DNA from: Calendula officinalis
Lineage: Eukaryota; Streptophyta; Magnoliopsida; Asterales; Asteraceae
Length of the DNA stretch: 64,000 nt
Direction: 5' to 3'
NCBI GenBank assembly: GCA_963853835.1
Contig: OY970820.1
Coordinates: 18,903,873-18,967,872 of the forward strand
Of this stretch, positions 47,533 through 58,954 are shown one piece after another (position 1 is the stretch's first letter; every line of letters starts with the position of its first letter). The position numbers and the translations under genes are program-made. The notes beneath the pieces were generated by a model. That model ran no database searches. It was given only the letters and a program-made list of their open reading frames with translations, and was not told where the DNA came from.

Positions 47533-48162
47533 TGTTGTAAATTGCCTATACGAATTGGTTTTCAACATCTTTTTATTTACAGAAATAATATTGTTTTTTT
47601 ACCAGATTTTAATACTTATTTTCCTAATCATTTGATAAAATACAAATGTCCAAATCGGATGATGCAATTAGAAAAATAATTAGTCGATTTCACATATCAA
47701 TTATTTATACTTAGGTGGATGAAATAAGAAGATTTAATAGAAAACAATACAAATTTCATTTATTTAATACACCACATACGAATTTGTTTTTAAATTCTGT
47801 TTATTTAATACACGAGTGTGATATGTAACGTGATTGTCCATATTCTTTAAAAAAAAATAGGTTCAAAGTTTTGAGTTATATCTTTGAGCAAATTATAAGG
47901 AATGTGTGATATATTACTTGTTATAATATCAATTAATTAAATTTGTTTATTATACTAAATGTCACTGATAAATGTACTTTGTTAAATTGGAAGATTCCTC
48001 GCCTTAATGTCTGTCCAATTTGGATGTTAAAAAGCCCATGTGAAAATCCGAAGATCTTGAAACTACTATCCTGACCCGGTATCCAAAATATGGATATCCG
48101 GATTTTTGGATATCAAGATTTTAAATAACAAATGTATTTTTGGATAATTTATTTATCATATA
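47533..48162. other. intergenic, no gene seen
   Basis: AT-rich sequence between the SINE and a Stowaway copy, without any recognisable feature. Confidence 0.45.
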
Positions 48163-48481
48163 CTTCCTTCGTATCAAAATAAGTGAATCACTTTCCTTTT
48201 TAGGGTGTATCAAAATAATGGAATCACTTGAAAAATTTACCTTATTTAGTAAGTTTTTATTTTTAAAATTACCCTTTTACCCTTACTTTATACCCTTTTA
48301 AACATTATTAAAGGTGTGAGGACCCATTAATTTTTGTCATCTTCCTATAAAAGCAACAAAATAGTAAAAAGTGTTGGTCCCCATCCTTTCTAATTATCTA
48401 ATTTAATTTCATTAATATCTTATTACCTTATTTTACCTTAAAAAATATGAATTTTAAAGTGATTTACTTATACGGAGGAAG
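48163..48481. mobile_element. Stowaway MITE (copy 3)
   Basis: 319 bp, ends CTTCCTTCGTATCAAAATAAG and, on the other strand, CTTCCTCCGTATAAGTAAATC, flanked by TA. It is more diverged than the copies at 32227 and 36100. Confidence 0.75.
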
Positions 48482-48934
48482 TATATTTTTGAACACCGTT
48501 TAGGGAAATTAAATGGTATCTATTAACTATTATACTTTCTACATTGATGATCGTTGCTCTAAAAAAGTAGCCATATTTAACACTTCTTACCTAACTTGTA
48601 CACACTTGTTACAATTTGATATTTGGCATAAGAAATTATAATCGCATAAAATAGTTATTAACGATTTTAAAATGCAATAAACAAATTAAAAACAACTCTA
48701 GAGTCCAAAGCATCGTCGTTATTTTTTTTCTAATGGTTGCTAAATTTATCTTAATTTTATTTATATGAGTACTAGAACTTATGATCTTAAATTGTGTGAA
48801 ACACCAAACACTCAATATGACAAGTTAAACAGACTTGGTCGTAAGGAAACAAGTTAAACACCGTTTCAAGCTTTCGTAATAAAAATATTAAAATGATAAT
48901 GACAACTTTTAGACTACTGTGTATAGGTATAATC

Positions 48935-50379
48935 TGTGACAACCCTCACGAACGGGTGTTTAACCGACACGTATTATAACTAATCTTATTACAAATTTTA
49001 GTATAATTAAAATCAATACTCATTTCACGTATAAGTCTAGCAAAACATACAAATTATATATTAATTTGTGCACATCTAAATGATATATGTATATATTTTT
49101 CTAAGAATATATTGTGACAACGTTAATTATGGCGAGTTGGTGACCAAACACAAATATAAATTTATTTATTTTAATAACGTATCAGCAAAACCAAAAGTAA
49201 CCGGTATGAAAAACTAGGACGTGAATCGTCCCACACAATAAGTTATACAGTTAATAAGTTATACGACACAGTAAAGTACGAGAATATCAAAAGCAATTAA
49301 ATACAATTAATTTAAATAATTATCAACTGTAATACAAACTTGTTATCTCCGGTCAAAGTGTAGTCATTTTCAAAACTTGTTAAATCAAACAAACATATTT
49401 AAAATACACCATCATTTCCTCAATGTCACTAACTTATCGCTCGAGTCAAATACTCTTTTAGGGAATCATTTATGCATCATATAGATTAGGCGTGTCATTT
49501 TAGATCGTCACTTATTAACTATTAATATGCGTTTAGGACGCTAGGACTGTTTGGTTGGAAACCTCAACACTTGTGATTTCAAATTTGGTAGCTACGCTAA
49601 GGTGAGTTTCACGGCCCCACTTTTATATGCTTTACAACTATTTTTACCGGGGGAGAAAACATACTTACTTAAGTACTTTGTGATAAATAATCTTTGTATA
49701 ATCATTGTTGTGTACACGTACCTAACAATGAAGGACAAAGGACCATGCTACGAGTCCACGTTTAACCGTAATCATTAACAGTTAGCCTGAGAATATATGG
49801 ATAGTACTATTCGGGTTGATCACCCGCTCATGGCTAGTTATGCGCTAGCCCAACTGGGTTTGAGATATATATTCTTTAGTTTTGAGATCTTGGATTGATT
49901 ATAGGCTCAGTGATTATACCTTTACTTATAATGCTTAGGCCGAGCTTATAAGGGATTATGAATTGCACCTTAAAACTATTTTTGTTCAATATTTCAGAAC
50001 AACGATACAAATCGTACAAGTTTGCACGTAACGATGACTAAACGATATGACTTTTGAGTCACAAAACCTGTGAACTCACCAACCATTGTGTTGACACTTT
50101 TTCTAGTATGTTTTCTCAAGTAACGGAAATTAAACTTTTAAGCATTGCATAAGTGGTGGGTCGTCAAACATTTCTCAAGAAATAAGTCTATTAGTTAAGA
50201 CAATAAATGTTTTTGAAACTTATTTATTTAAATTGTTTCAACTTTGTCATTTGGTTTTGTAAACAATTGTTTTGGATATTTATTATGATTGCGTTGTGTT
50301 TGCTATATTGATTTGTTGTGATTACTAATATTGTTGCACGCCCGTTCTTCCGCAAAACCATTTTTGGCGGGGTGTGACA
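48935..50379 (+). repeat. 5' LTR of gag-only element
   Basis: Starts TGTGACAACCCTCACGAACG and ends GGGGTGTGACA. A 75-codon open frame inside both LTRs (49551 and 52708) is an LTR by-product. Confidence 0.9.
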
Positions 50380-50668
50380 GATTGGTATCAGAGACATTGG
50401 TTATAGTGAATTAGCGTAAGACTAGTCTATAACCATAAAAATATTTTGGGTCAAACGTAATCACTACACACAGAGTCGCATTTCATGTCCCTCTTTAGAC
50501 ATAATAGGAGTGTTACTTGCCTTATACTTAGTTTAGGTATAACTTACTATTTGCTAATAAATACTCGCGTGCCTAGACTATCACTTACACTATCACTACT
50601 ACCGTCGCTTGCATTGTCACTTACTCCATCACCTTATGATATTATTTCATGTTTACTAGTACTCAAAC

Positions 50669-51949
50669 ATGTCTGCTCGAAGAAATGCCCGACAGAATAA
50701 CAACAACGAAAATCAAGCCCCTCTGACTGCAGCTCAAATCGCCACTCTCGTTGCTGAACAAGTAGCTGCCGCACTACAAAACCACGAGACAAACCGTATG
50801 AACCAAGCTAGTGGAAGTGGCGGAAACAATAACCCAAATGGTGGTGGCGGAGCAGGGAACGAACAAAGAGGATGTTCGTATAAGACTTTTCTAGGTTGTG
50901 ATCCGATGAAATTTAACGGTACTGAAGGTGCCGTTGGAATCATTCGCTGGATCGAACAAATGGAAGTGGTACTCGACATCAGTGCATGTCAAGAAAATTG
51001 CAAGGTAAAGTATGCCACATGTACCTTGACTCACGAAGCTTTGACCTGTTGGAACTCGCAACTTCAGGCGTGTGGTAGAGATGCTGCCTATCAAATGTCT
51101 TGGGATGATCTGAAGACTCTCCTGATGGAAGAATACTGTCCTAGAAACGAGCTTCAAAGGTTAGAATCTGAATTGTGGGAACTGTCTATGGAAGGTTCCG
51201 ATATTGTTAGCTACACTACTCGATTCAACGAGTTAGCACGACTTGTTCCTCATCTCGTGACCCCTGAAGTTCAGAAGATCGAGAAGTATATCTATGGATT
51301 GGCGCCCCAAATTAGAGGAATGGTCACGGCATCCAACCCAACTACTATGAAGAATGTCATCCATTTAGCCAACAGTCTGACTGACAATGCGATTAGAATG
51401 GGTCAATTGACCAAGAAAAATACTGCGGTTGGGAAAGAGGTAGTTGTTGAAGGAAGCGGGGTTGACAACAGAAAAAGGAAAGGGAGTGGTCAAGATTATG
51501 AAGGCTATGAAGACAAAAAGTCTAATGGACAAGAGAATGCATAAATTTATAATGCAACCACTGCAGGGGGAAGAGGCTACAACGGTACAAAACCAAAATG
51601 CTTCAAGTGTGAAAGGCACCATGATGGTATGTGCTCTAGATGTGAAAATTGCCAGTGTTGGGGGCATAAATCTCAAACTTGTAGAAACCCGAGCAACAAT
51701 AACGGCGGGAAAAACAACAACGTAACTTGTTTCAAATGTGGCAACACCGGACACTACCGAAATCAATGTCCCGAACCAGGCAAAAACAATCAAAACTACA
51801 ACCAAGATAACGAGAACCAGACCAACAATAACCCGGCACGTGGTCGTGCTTATGTGCTTGGGACCGGCGACGCACATCAGGACCGTTACACCGATAACGG
51901 TACGTTTCTCGCCAAGCGTCATCATGCTTCTATTTTTTATTTTATTTGA
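50669..51949 (+). pseudogene. gypsy gag with one in-frame stop
   Basis: MSARRNARQNNNNENQAPLT opens a frame to TAA 51542-51544 and continues in the same frame to 51949. Motifs: CSYKTFLGCDPMKFNGTEGA, IIRWIEQMEVVLDIS, LTCWNSQL, MEEYCPRNELQRLESELWEL and IEKYIYGLAPQIRGMV (gag core). After the stop come zinc-knuckle-like CFKCERHHDGMCSRCENC, CWGHKSQTC and CFKCGNTGHYRNQC. The frame is lost just before the protease; the +1 frame shows LFDTIANMNFVSTKF, where DTGA has become DTIA. Pol sequence does not follow. Confidence 0.85.
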
Positions 51950-52091
51950 TACTATTGCCAATATGAATTTTGTGTCTACCAAATTTAAAGTACTAATAGA
52001 AGTAGAAGCTAGTAAACAAATCTAGAGTTACTTGAAGCTACCGGTACATCTTTCTAAATTTCGGGACGAAATTTTCCTAACGAGGGGAGAA

Positions 52092-53536
52092 TGTGACAAC
52101 CCTCGCGAACGGGTGTTTAACCGACACGTATTATAACTAATCTTATTACAAATTTTAGTATAATTAAAATCAATACTCATTTCACGTATAAGTATAGCAA
52201 AACATACAAATTATATATTAATTTGTGCACATCTAAATGATATATGTATATATTTTTCTAAGAATATATTGTGACAACGTTAATTATGGCGAGTTGGTGA
52301 CCAAACACAAATATAAATTTATTTATTTTAATAACGTATCAGCAAAACCAAAAGTAACCGGTATGAAAAACTAGGAAGTGAATCGTCCCACACAATAAGT
52401 TATACAGTTATTAAGTTACACGACACAGTGAAGTACGGGAATATCAAAAGCAATTAAATACAATTTATTTAAATAATTATCAATTGTAATACAAACTTGT
52501 TATCTCCGGTCAAAGTGTAGTCATTTTCAAAACTTGTTAAATCAAACAAACATATTTAAAATACACCATCATTTCCTCAATGTCACTAACTTATCGCTCG
52601 AGTGAAATATTCTTTTAGGGAATCATTTATGCATCATATAGATTAGGCGTGTCATTTTAGATCGTCACTTATTAACTATTAATATGCGTTTAGGATGCTA
52701 GGACTGTTTGCTTGGAAACCTCAGCACTTGTGATTTCAAATTTGGTAGTTACGCTAAGGTGAGTTTCACGGCCCCACTTTTATATGCTTTACAACTATTT
52801 TTACCGGGGGAGAAAACATACTTACTTAACTATTTTGTGATAAATAATCTTTGTATAATCATTGTTGTGTACACGTACCTAACAATGAAGGACAAAGGAC
52901 CATGCTACGAGTCCACGTTTAACCGTAATCATTAACAGTTAGCCTGGGAATATATGGATAGTACTATTCGGGTTGATCACCCGCTCATGGCTAGTTATGC
53001 GCTAGCCCAACTGGGTTTGAGATATATATTCTTTAGTTTTGAGATCTTGGATTGATTATAGGCTCAGTGATTATACCTTTACTTATAATGCTTAGGCCGA
53101 GCTTATAAGGGATTATGAATTGCACCTTAAAACTATTTTTGTTCAATATTTCAGAACAACGTTACAAATCGTACAAGTTTGTACGTAACGATTTCTAAAC
53201 GATATGACTTTTGAGTCACAAAACCTGTGAACTCACAAACCATTGTGTTGACACTTTTTCTAATATGTTTTCTCAGGTAACGGAAATTAAACTTTTAAGC
53301 ATCGCATAAGTGGTGGGTCGTCAAACATTTCTCAAGAAATAAGTCTATTAGTTAAGACAATAAATGTTTTTGAAACTTATTTATTTAGATTGTTTCAACT
53401 TTGTCATTTGTTTTTGTAAACAATTGTTTTGGATATTTTTTATGATTGCGTTGTGTTTGCTATATTGATGTGTTGTGATTACTAATATTGTCGCACGCCC
53501 GTTCTTCCGCAAAACCATTTTTGGCGGGGTGTGACA
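52092..53536 (+). repeat. 3' LTR of gag-only element
   Basis: Same length as the 5' LTR, with about 30 single-base differences counted by eye over 1445 bp. Confidence 0.9.
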
Positions 53537-53541
53537 TAACC

Positions 53542-54116
53542 GGTCATACCAAAATCTTTGTCATATCAAATACTTCATACGCAATAACAACACACTACAT
53601 TGGATGGCATACGAGATACCCAACACACCACCACACTCACCAGAATGTGGAGGGGTCCACTAAATTATTGCCCTTCTCTCACAACCACACCCGTGATGAA
53701 TCGTGGTCATGGTCACATCTCTGCCACGAAACTCTCCCCCCCCCCCCCACCCACACACGGTGAGAGCGGTTGGTGTTTTTTTTTGCCTTCCGCGGCATGT
53801 TTAACCTCAACACCAATCTTTCCACGGCGTGGAGAGGTCCATACCCACTAGCCTTCGGGCTATCAATAAAATGTTCAGATATGCATAAAAAATTATACAT
53901 TAATTAATAGTAGCATGTTGCATTTAAAAATGAGTTTGCTAATATGTGGCATGCGGAATAACGAACATTTAATGAACCAAAATTTTCTTAATCAGTGTGA
54001 AATGATAATGGTGAGTCATTAATACTTTTGTGTTAAATCGATTTTACCCATATCATTATTGAAAATTAAGTGATTTAATTAACTAAAGGTAAGGAGCATA
54101 AAAAACATTTATTTAT
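53542..54116. other. intergenic; possible MITE fragment
   Basis: 53600-53860 is rich in CACCACAC, CCCCCCCC and CGTGGTCATGGTC words like the PIF-like MITEs at 33489 and 46966, but I cannot find matching ends. The remainder is AT-rich. Confidence 0.35.
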
Positions 54117-55194
54117 GATAAATTACAGTTTTTGTCCATGACCTATGGCCGATTTGGGGTTTTTGTCCCTAATCTTTTTTCTTCCGTTTTTTTGTCCCTT
54201 AAGTTTTTCAAATTCTGGAAATTTGTCCTTCCGTCCAAAATCTTCCGTTAACTGACGATATTTTTGGTGATTTCCCCAAATTACCCCTATTTTAACTCTT
54301 TTTCTTTTATATCTTCTTCATCTTCATCATCTTCATCAAAAACCCAGATGCAAGTCGCCGAAGGTCCCAAATTGAAACCCAAATACTTAACTGTCGTCAA
54401 GGCGATTCCGATGGTGGGTCGCGATAAGCCGCCGGACCCCAGACGCGCCCTCACGCGCCGGGGAGAGGTGGCGTCGATTGTTGCTTTTTCGCCCAGTCCG
54501 TCGCCGACGGTGGTTCCGGCCGATTCCGGTCAAAGCGTCGGTCGTGGGTGGTCGGAAAACATTCAGGGGAGTATTTCCCCTCAACCAATTTCTGTTTTTG
54601 AACGTGCTTAGATGATCAAATCTGGATCTAGGGTTCCGACTTTGGGTGGTGCTCGCCGGCCGGAAAAACGCGATTCCGGCGAACATGCTATACATGGTTC
54701 TGCTCGGAAGGGTGTGGGGAACGAGGATCTACAACCAATCGGGACTCCAGTTAGCTTTTTGGGGTTCGATTTGGGACCGTCGGCTATGAGTTCGTTGATC
54801 GCAGATTCGGATTTGGCTAATCCGAATGATAAGGCTTGTGGTTCAATCAATTCTGCTCGTGGTAAGGATGCTAACACTCCTTCAGTTCCAATTTCGGCTC
54901 CGGATGACGTTTTCTTCACTCCTCCGTCGAAGATAATTAATCGGTATGTTAAATCTGTATTAGGGTTAGGGTTCATCAAAGAGGTGTTTTGGAAGAGGGA
55001 TGTAGATGAAAGAAAAAGATGACGAAAATACCGTTATTTTTATGGCATTTTTAGTCACTTAACGGTCAAAATTGGACGGGAGGACAAATTTCCAGAATTT
55101 GAAAAAATTAAGGGACAAAAAAACGGAAGAAAAAATATTAGGGATAAAAACCCCGAATCGGCCATAGGTAAGAGACAAAAACTGTAATTTACCC
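54117..55194. mobile_element. inverted-repeat (Mutator-like) element carrying a GC-rich insert
   Basis: The ends are about 150-bp inverted repeats: GATAAATTACAGTTTTTGTC on the left and GGGTAAATTACAGTTTTTGTC inward from the right. Shared blocks include ATGGCCGATT and CTTCCGTTTTTTTGTCCCTTAA. The insert (about 54340-55020) is far richer in GC than the repeats or the flanks. This layout is that of a Pack-MULE, but I could not identify a clean 9-bp duplication. Confidence 0.65.
54348..55022 (+). pseudogene. GC-rich frame inside the inverted-repeat element, unrecognised
   Basis: From ATG 54348 (MQVAEGPKLKPKYLTVVKAI) the frame runs 225 codons to a stop at 55020-55022, broken by a single TAG at 54609-54611 that is directly followed by ATG. 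It is rich in Pro, Arg and Ser early (GRDKPPDPRRALTRRGEVAS). Later blocks are GVGNEDLQPIGTPVSFLGFD and SKIINRYVKSVLGLGFIKEV. I do not recognise a domain. It could be a captured host gene piece or the N-terminal part of a retroelement ORF. Confidence 0.4.
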
Positions 55195-55486
55195 TAATTT
55201 TTATTATCATGGGTCCTTATGGCACATATTAAAAAACCCTTAATTTAACATTTTATTATTAAAAATACAAATTGTGTAATAATCCTTAAAAACTATAAGC
55301 TTAATAGCTGTCGTTAATAAACAAATAAAATCCATACAAACAAAATAACAAGTTTGTTAAATCGACGTCACCTTCTACCCTCCAAAAACCAAACCAACAG
55401 CACAAACTCCGGCCGGATACCCTTTTTCTTGTGCATAAAAATACTTAAAATAAACACACACCAGTAGTGAAAACACACACACATAA
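55195..55486. other. upstream region of Z-ISO
   Basis: About 290 bp between the inverted-repeat element and the Z-ISO start codon, including an AC-rich leader (AACACACACC, ACACACACAC). No clear TATA box. The element at 54117-55194 therefore lies within the likely promoter of Z-ISO. Confidence 0.5.
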
Positions 55487-57551
55487 ATGGCCACCTCAAT
55501 TCTCCTCTCCAATTCCTTCTCTTGCATTCCACGAATTCCGTTAACTACCAAATTCATCTACTCAACACCCAACCCCAATCGCTCAATAACACCCATTAAG
55601 AATTCATGTAATAGAAGTTTTTTGAAGAACACCCAATTGGTGCCTGCCAACTGTTTGAGGAAAAGCCGAAGAGTATTCGTTCTCGGAGAATCCGATACAA
55701 GTGTTTCCAAGGATGAGTTGGTGGGTGAAGATTCGGCCAATTTTGAATTAGCGAAACAAAAGATAACTTCCTGGATTTATTTTACAGGGGTTTTGGGGGT
55801 TGTGCTTTTTATTCTTGATATTGCTTGGCTTGATAATACCACTGGGTTTGGTAAAGTTTTCATCGATTCGGTTTCTAGCGTTTCTGACAGCCCTGAGGTT
55901 AGTTTCGTTTTTCTTTTTTGATAATTAATACTTGATAGAGTTTAAATATTGTAATTTATACTTGTTGGTGTGTGAAGTTGTTATACAAGCGTAACTGGCA
56001 GTTATTAGTCCCTACATCTAGTTAACTGAAATTGGATGAATTTATGCATATTAATGATTAATGGTTGGTATGTGAAGAGTATTGAGTGAAATCCAACCCC
56101 ATTTGAGAATTAAATGATGCATTTTATTTGAGTTAAATTTGGGATAGAGTAGAAAGTCTTTCAATCTGGTGTTATTACCTGTCAATTTGTCTTTTAAACA
56201 TAATTTGTCCAATGAATAAAAACTTAGGGTTTGTTAATTCCAAGGGGACTGATATTTGTGTTTATGCAGGTTGTAATGCTGTTGCTTACAGTTATATTTG
56301 CAGTTGTACATAGTGGTTTGGCTAGTCTTAGAGACCCAGGTGAAAAACTGATTGGAGAACGTGCTTTTCGTGTATTATTTGCTGGAACATCGCTTCCTCT
56401 TGCAGTTTCTACAATTGTGAGTTCTATTTTTTTATAAAAAAAGGCACTCTCATATGCACAGATATGTTAATTGACACTGAAAACTTATGATTCAGGTATA
56501 TTTCATCAACCATAGATACGATGGTGTTCAGCTATGGCAGTTACAAAGTGAACCGTGGTTACATCATCTGTTGTGGATAACTAATTTTATATCCTTCTTT
56601 TTTCTTTATCCATCAACATTTAATCTGTTAGAGGTGGCTGCTGTTGATAAACCTAAAATGCATCTCTGGGAAAGTGGGATCATGAGAATCACTAGGCACC
56701 CTCAGGTACTTATTATCAAAAACATTGTCTTGATGTCTACACGTTTACTCATTAATGGGTACATTTGTATTATGTTTTATTTTCCAACGGGTCAAATGGG
56801 TAAAAATAAAATAATTTATCTCAAAAGGAATGTCTATTCTTGATGCATATAACCTCGTAGATTACTTTATTTAAAAGATAAGATTGTTATTCAAATAATA
56901 TCATTTTGTTGTCATGACGCTAACTGTATATAATATTTTTTTATGGATGATCACCAAAATGACCACTTTTGGACAAATTGACCCTTTAGTTTCGACTTTA
57001 TACATAATGATCACCATATATGCAATATTTTTTTTTAATTTTTTTTTTTTTTTTTGCGATTTATAAGAATATTACAAAACATAAAAAGACGCAAGAAAGT
57101 AAACCTTTTACATTGACACTTTCCAAGCAAAAAATATTTTGCGATTTTGCAACTTTTTTGTGATTTTTTTGCTGCTTTTTACTCGAATAATTTTTTATAA
57201 ATATTTTTTTTTCAGTTGGTAGGACAGGTGATGTGGTGTTTGGCCCACACAATTTGGATCGGTAACTCAGTAGCAGTTGCAGCATCAGTTGGGCTAATCG
57301 GGCATCATTTATTTGGTGCATGGAATGGAGACAGGAGATTAAGGATAAGATACGGTGAATCTTTTGATATTGTTAAAAGTCGAACAAGTGTACTCCCGTT
57401 TGCAGCTATTATTGACGGCCGTCAAAAGTTACCAAAGGATTATTACAAGGAATTTTTACGGTTACCGTATTTAGCTATTACTGGGTTGACTTTGGGAGCT
57501 TATTTTGGTCATCCACTCATGCAGGCTGCTAGTTTAAGGCTTCATTGGTAG
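55487..57551 (+). CDS. Z-ISO: 15-cis-zeta-carotene isomerase, chloroplastic
   Basis: Four exons, 55487-55897, 56270-56416, 56496-56705 and 57216-57551, all in phase 0 with GT-AG introns, give 367 aa. That is the length I remember for the Arabidopsis protein. Residues 1 to about 60 are Ser/Asn-rich and basic, a plastid transit peptide. The rest is the NnrU-like membrane domain with several hydrophobic helices (WIYFTGVLGVVLFILDIAWL; VVMLLLTVIFAVVHSGLASL). Family signatures are RDPGEKLIGERAFRVLFAGT, WESGIMRITRHPQ, GQVMWCLAHTIW and HHLFGAWNGDRRLR. Plant Z-ISO is a haem-b integral protein that isomerises the 15-cis bond of tri-cis-zeta-carotene between phytoene desaturase and zeta-carotene desaturase. 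Histidines 151 (AVVHSG) and 267 (CLAHTI) are the likely haem ligands by comparison with what is known. Intact, no lesions seen. Confidence 0.95.
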
Positions 57552-58369
57552 TTTGCAAATTAAATATTTGTACCAAACATGTCAACATGTATAAGAGACA
57601 AAAAACAGATACATATATCGATCTTCCTAATTGTAAATTTATTTATTTTTCTTGGGGACCCTGAAGACGGGATTGAGATTAAGTGGTTTGATACTTTGAT
57701 TTAACATATATTTAATATTTTTCAAAATTATAATAGGGTGTTTTAGTATTTGTTTTGCTTGAGCGTTTTTGTTATGAAAAATTTCATAATGTTAAAATGT
57801 TCGAATTTTTTTCTGAGTTTCATCAAAAGTTACAAATAAAAGTTATTAAATAATAACCTGAGTTTTATTACTGTTCCATGTAGGCTAATCAATTCTGATA
57901 GTTCTTGCTACAACAACACAGTTTTAAACTTGAATGATTTTTGTGACTGGAACAATTTAAGTGATTTTAGTACAACAATATTGAAAGTTGATTACTATTT
58001 CAAAATAACGATTCTAGAAATTTATCAATGGATATGGTAACTAATATTGAAATCACATGTATCATAGTTAAAACCTACCCGGTGATGGTCAAGTACTAAT
58101 GATTTCTGAATGACCTCCCAGAGGTTACGGGTTAGATCTCTCTTGAGTAAACACTTATCTGATGGTCAAGGCTAGTTTGGAAACAACCATCAAAAGGTTT
58201 AGGCCGCTTACATCATAAGCAAAACGCGACCACTCCGCGAGCCCGTTATAATCAGAACCTCCCCGTTAGACATGGTCAAGGGATATTCCCTGATTATCAA
58301 AACTTAATTTTCAGTCAAACACTTGCTATTTCAGAAAATACGTGCGTTTTGAAAAATTAACAGCCCCAG
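57552..58369. other. 3' flank of Z-ISO and intergenic
   Basis: The Z-ISO 3' UTR lies at the start. A tRNA-like stretch at 58080-58190 is listed separately. Nothing else is recognised. Confidence 0.5.
58080..58330 (+). mobile_element. possible SINE
   Basis: GGTGATGGTCAAGTACTAATG resembles a pol III A-box region, and ACGGGTTAGATCTCTC (58128) resembles a B-box. A long non-tRNA body follows (GGCCGCTTACATCATAAGC...). No A-tail or duplication is evident. Weak call. Confidence 0.3.
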
Positions 58370-58876
58370 TGTCAGGATCGATTAACCCAGAAGGATTAAT
58401 TAATCACAGATCTACAAACTATTAGAAGTTGCAGCGGATCATCACTTATAGTTTAATTGAATAAGAACAATGAATACTGTTAATGAATACGAATGTAAAT
58501 AAGAACACAGTAATTCACAAAAAGCTTCAATGTATATTAATTTTATCGATCAATACACACGTATGTTTACAATTCATAAGGAACTATTTATAATAGTCCT
58601 CGAAGCCTAAAACATTAACCTAGTTATTCTAGGATTCGATTACAATTGAATTTCATAAAGATACACATTCCGTAACTAACAATGCTAGAATCTCGTATGC
58701 AATCAGCACCAAAAATAGAACGTCAGTAGTATTTGCTGTCATCAGTAGTAGCTTGAGATCAGTAGCATCAGTAGTAAACGTAGTTCTGCCCCATCAGTAC
58801 TAATCTTCAGTACTCTTGAATCAGTACTAACTGCAGCATCAATAATAGAATGATATCTCTGTTTTATATCCCAACA
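58370..58876 (-). repeat. 3' LTR of right-edge copia element
   Basis: On the minus strand it starts TGTTGGGATATAAAAC directly after the purine tract AGGGGGAGAT (58886-58877) and ends ...GATCCTGACA at 58370. Length 507 bp. A TATAAATAG box lies near 58587-58595. It contains seven or so (T)ACTACTGAT or TAGTACTGAT words. The 5' LTR is outside the window. Confidence 0.75.
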
Positions 58877-58954
58877 ATCTCCCCCTAAACTTATTAATTC
58901 GCTTTGAATTAATCAAGTTTCTTTTTGCTCTTCATTCTTCTTAGCTTGTTCTTC

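Larger units (their letters stand above)
48935..53536 (+). mobile_element. gag-only gypsy LTR retrotransposon (TR-GAG-like, pol absent)
   Basis: 4602 bp with two 1445-bp LTRs of equal length (48935-50379 and 52092-53536), about 2% different by eye. It has a standard primer site TGGTATCAGAG (50383) and a purine tract GAGGGGAGAA (52082-52091). The flanking 5-mers TAATC and TAACC match at four of five. The internal region is only 1.7 kb and holds gag plus the first codons of protease, then jumps to the region before the purine tract. No RT, RNase H or integrase is present. Gag-only LTR elements (TR-GAG) are a known plant class that can be mobilised by autonomous relatives. Confidence 0.85.

Noticed and set aside
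49551..49778. 75-codon frame, repeated at 52708-52935
   Set aside because: It is repeated only because it lies in both LTRs of one element; no domain and no sign of coding selection.
53600..53860. A third PIF/Harbinger-like MITE
   Set aside because: Word content is similar to the two called copies, but neither matching ends nor a TAA duplication was found.
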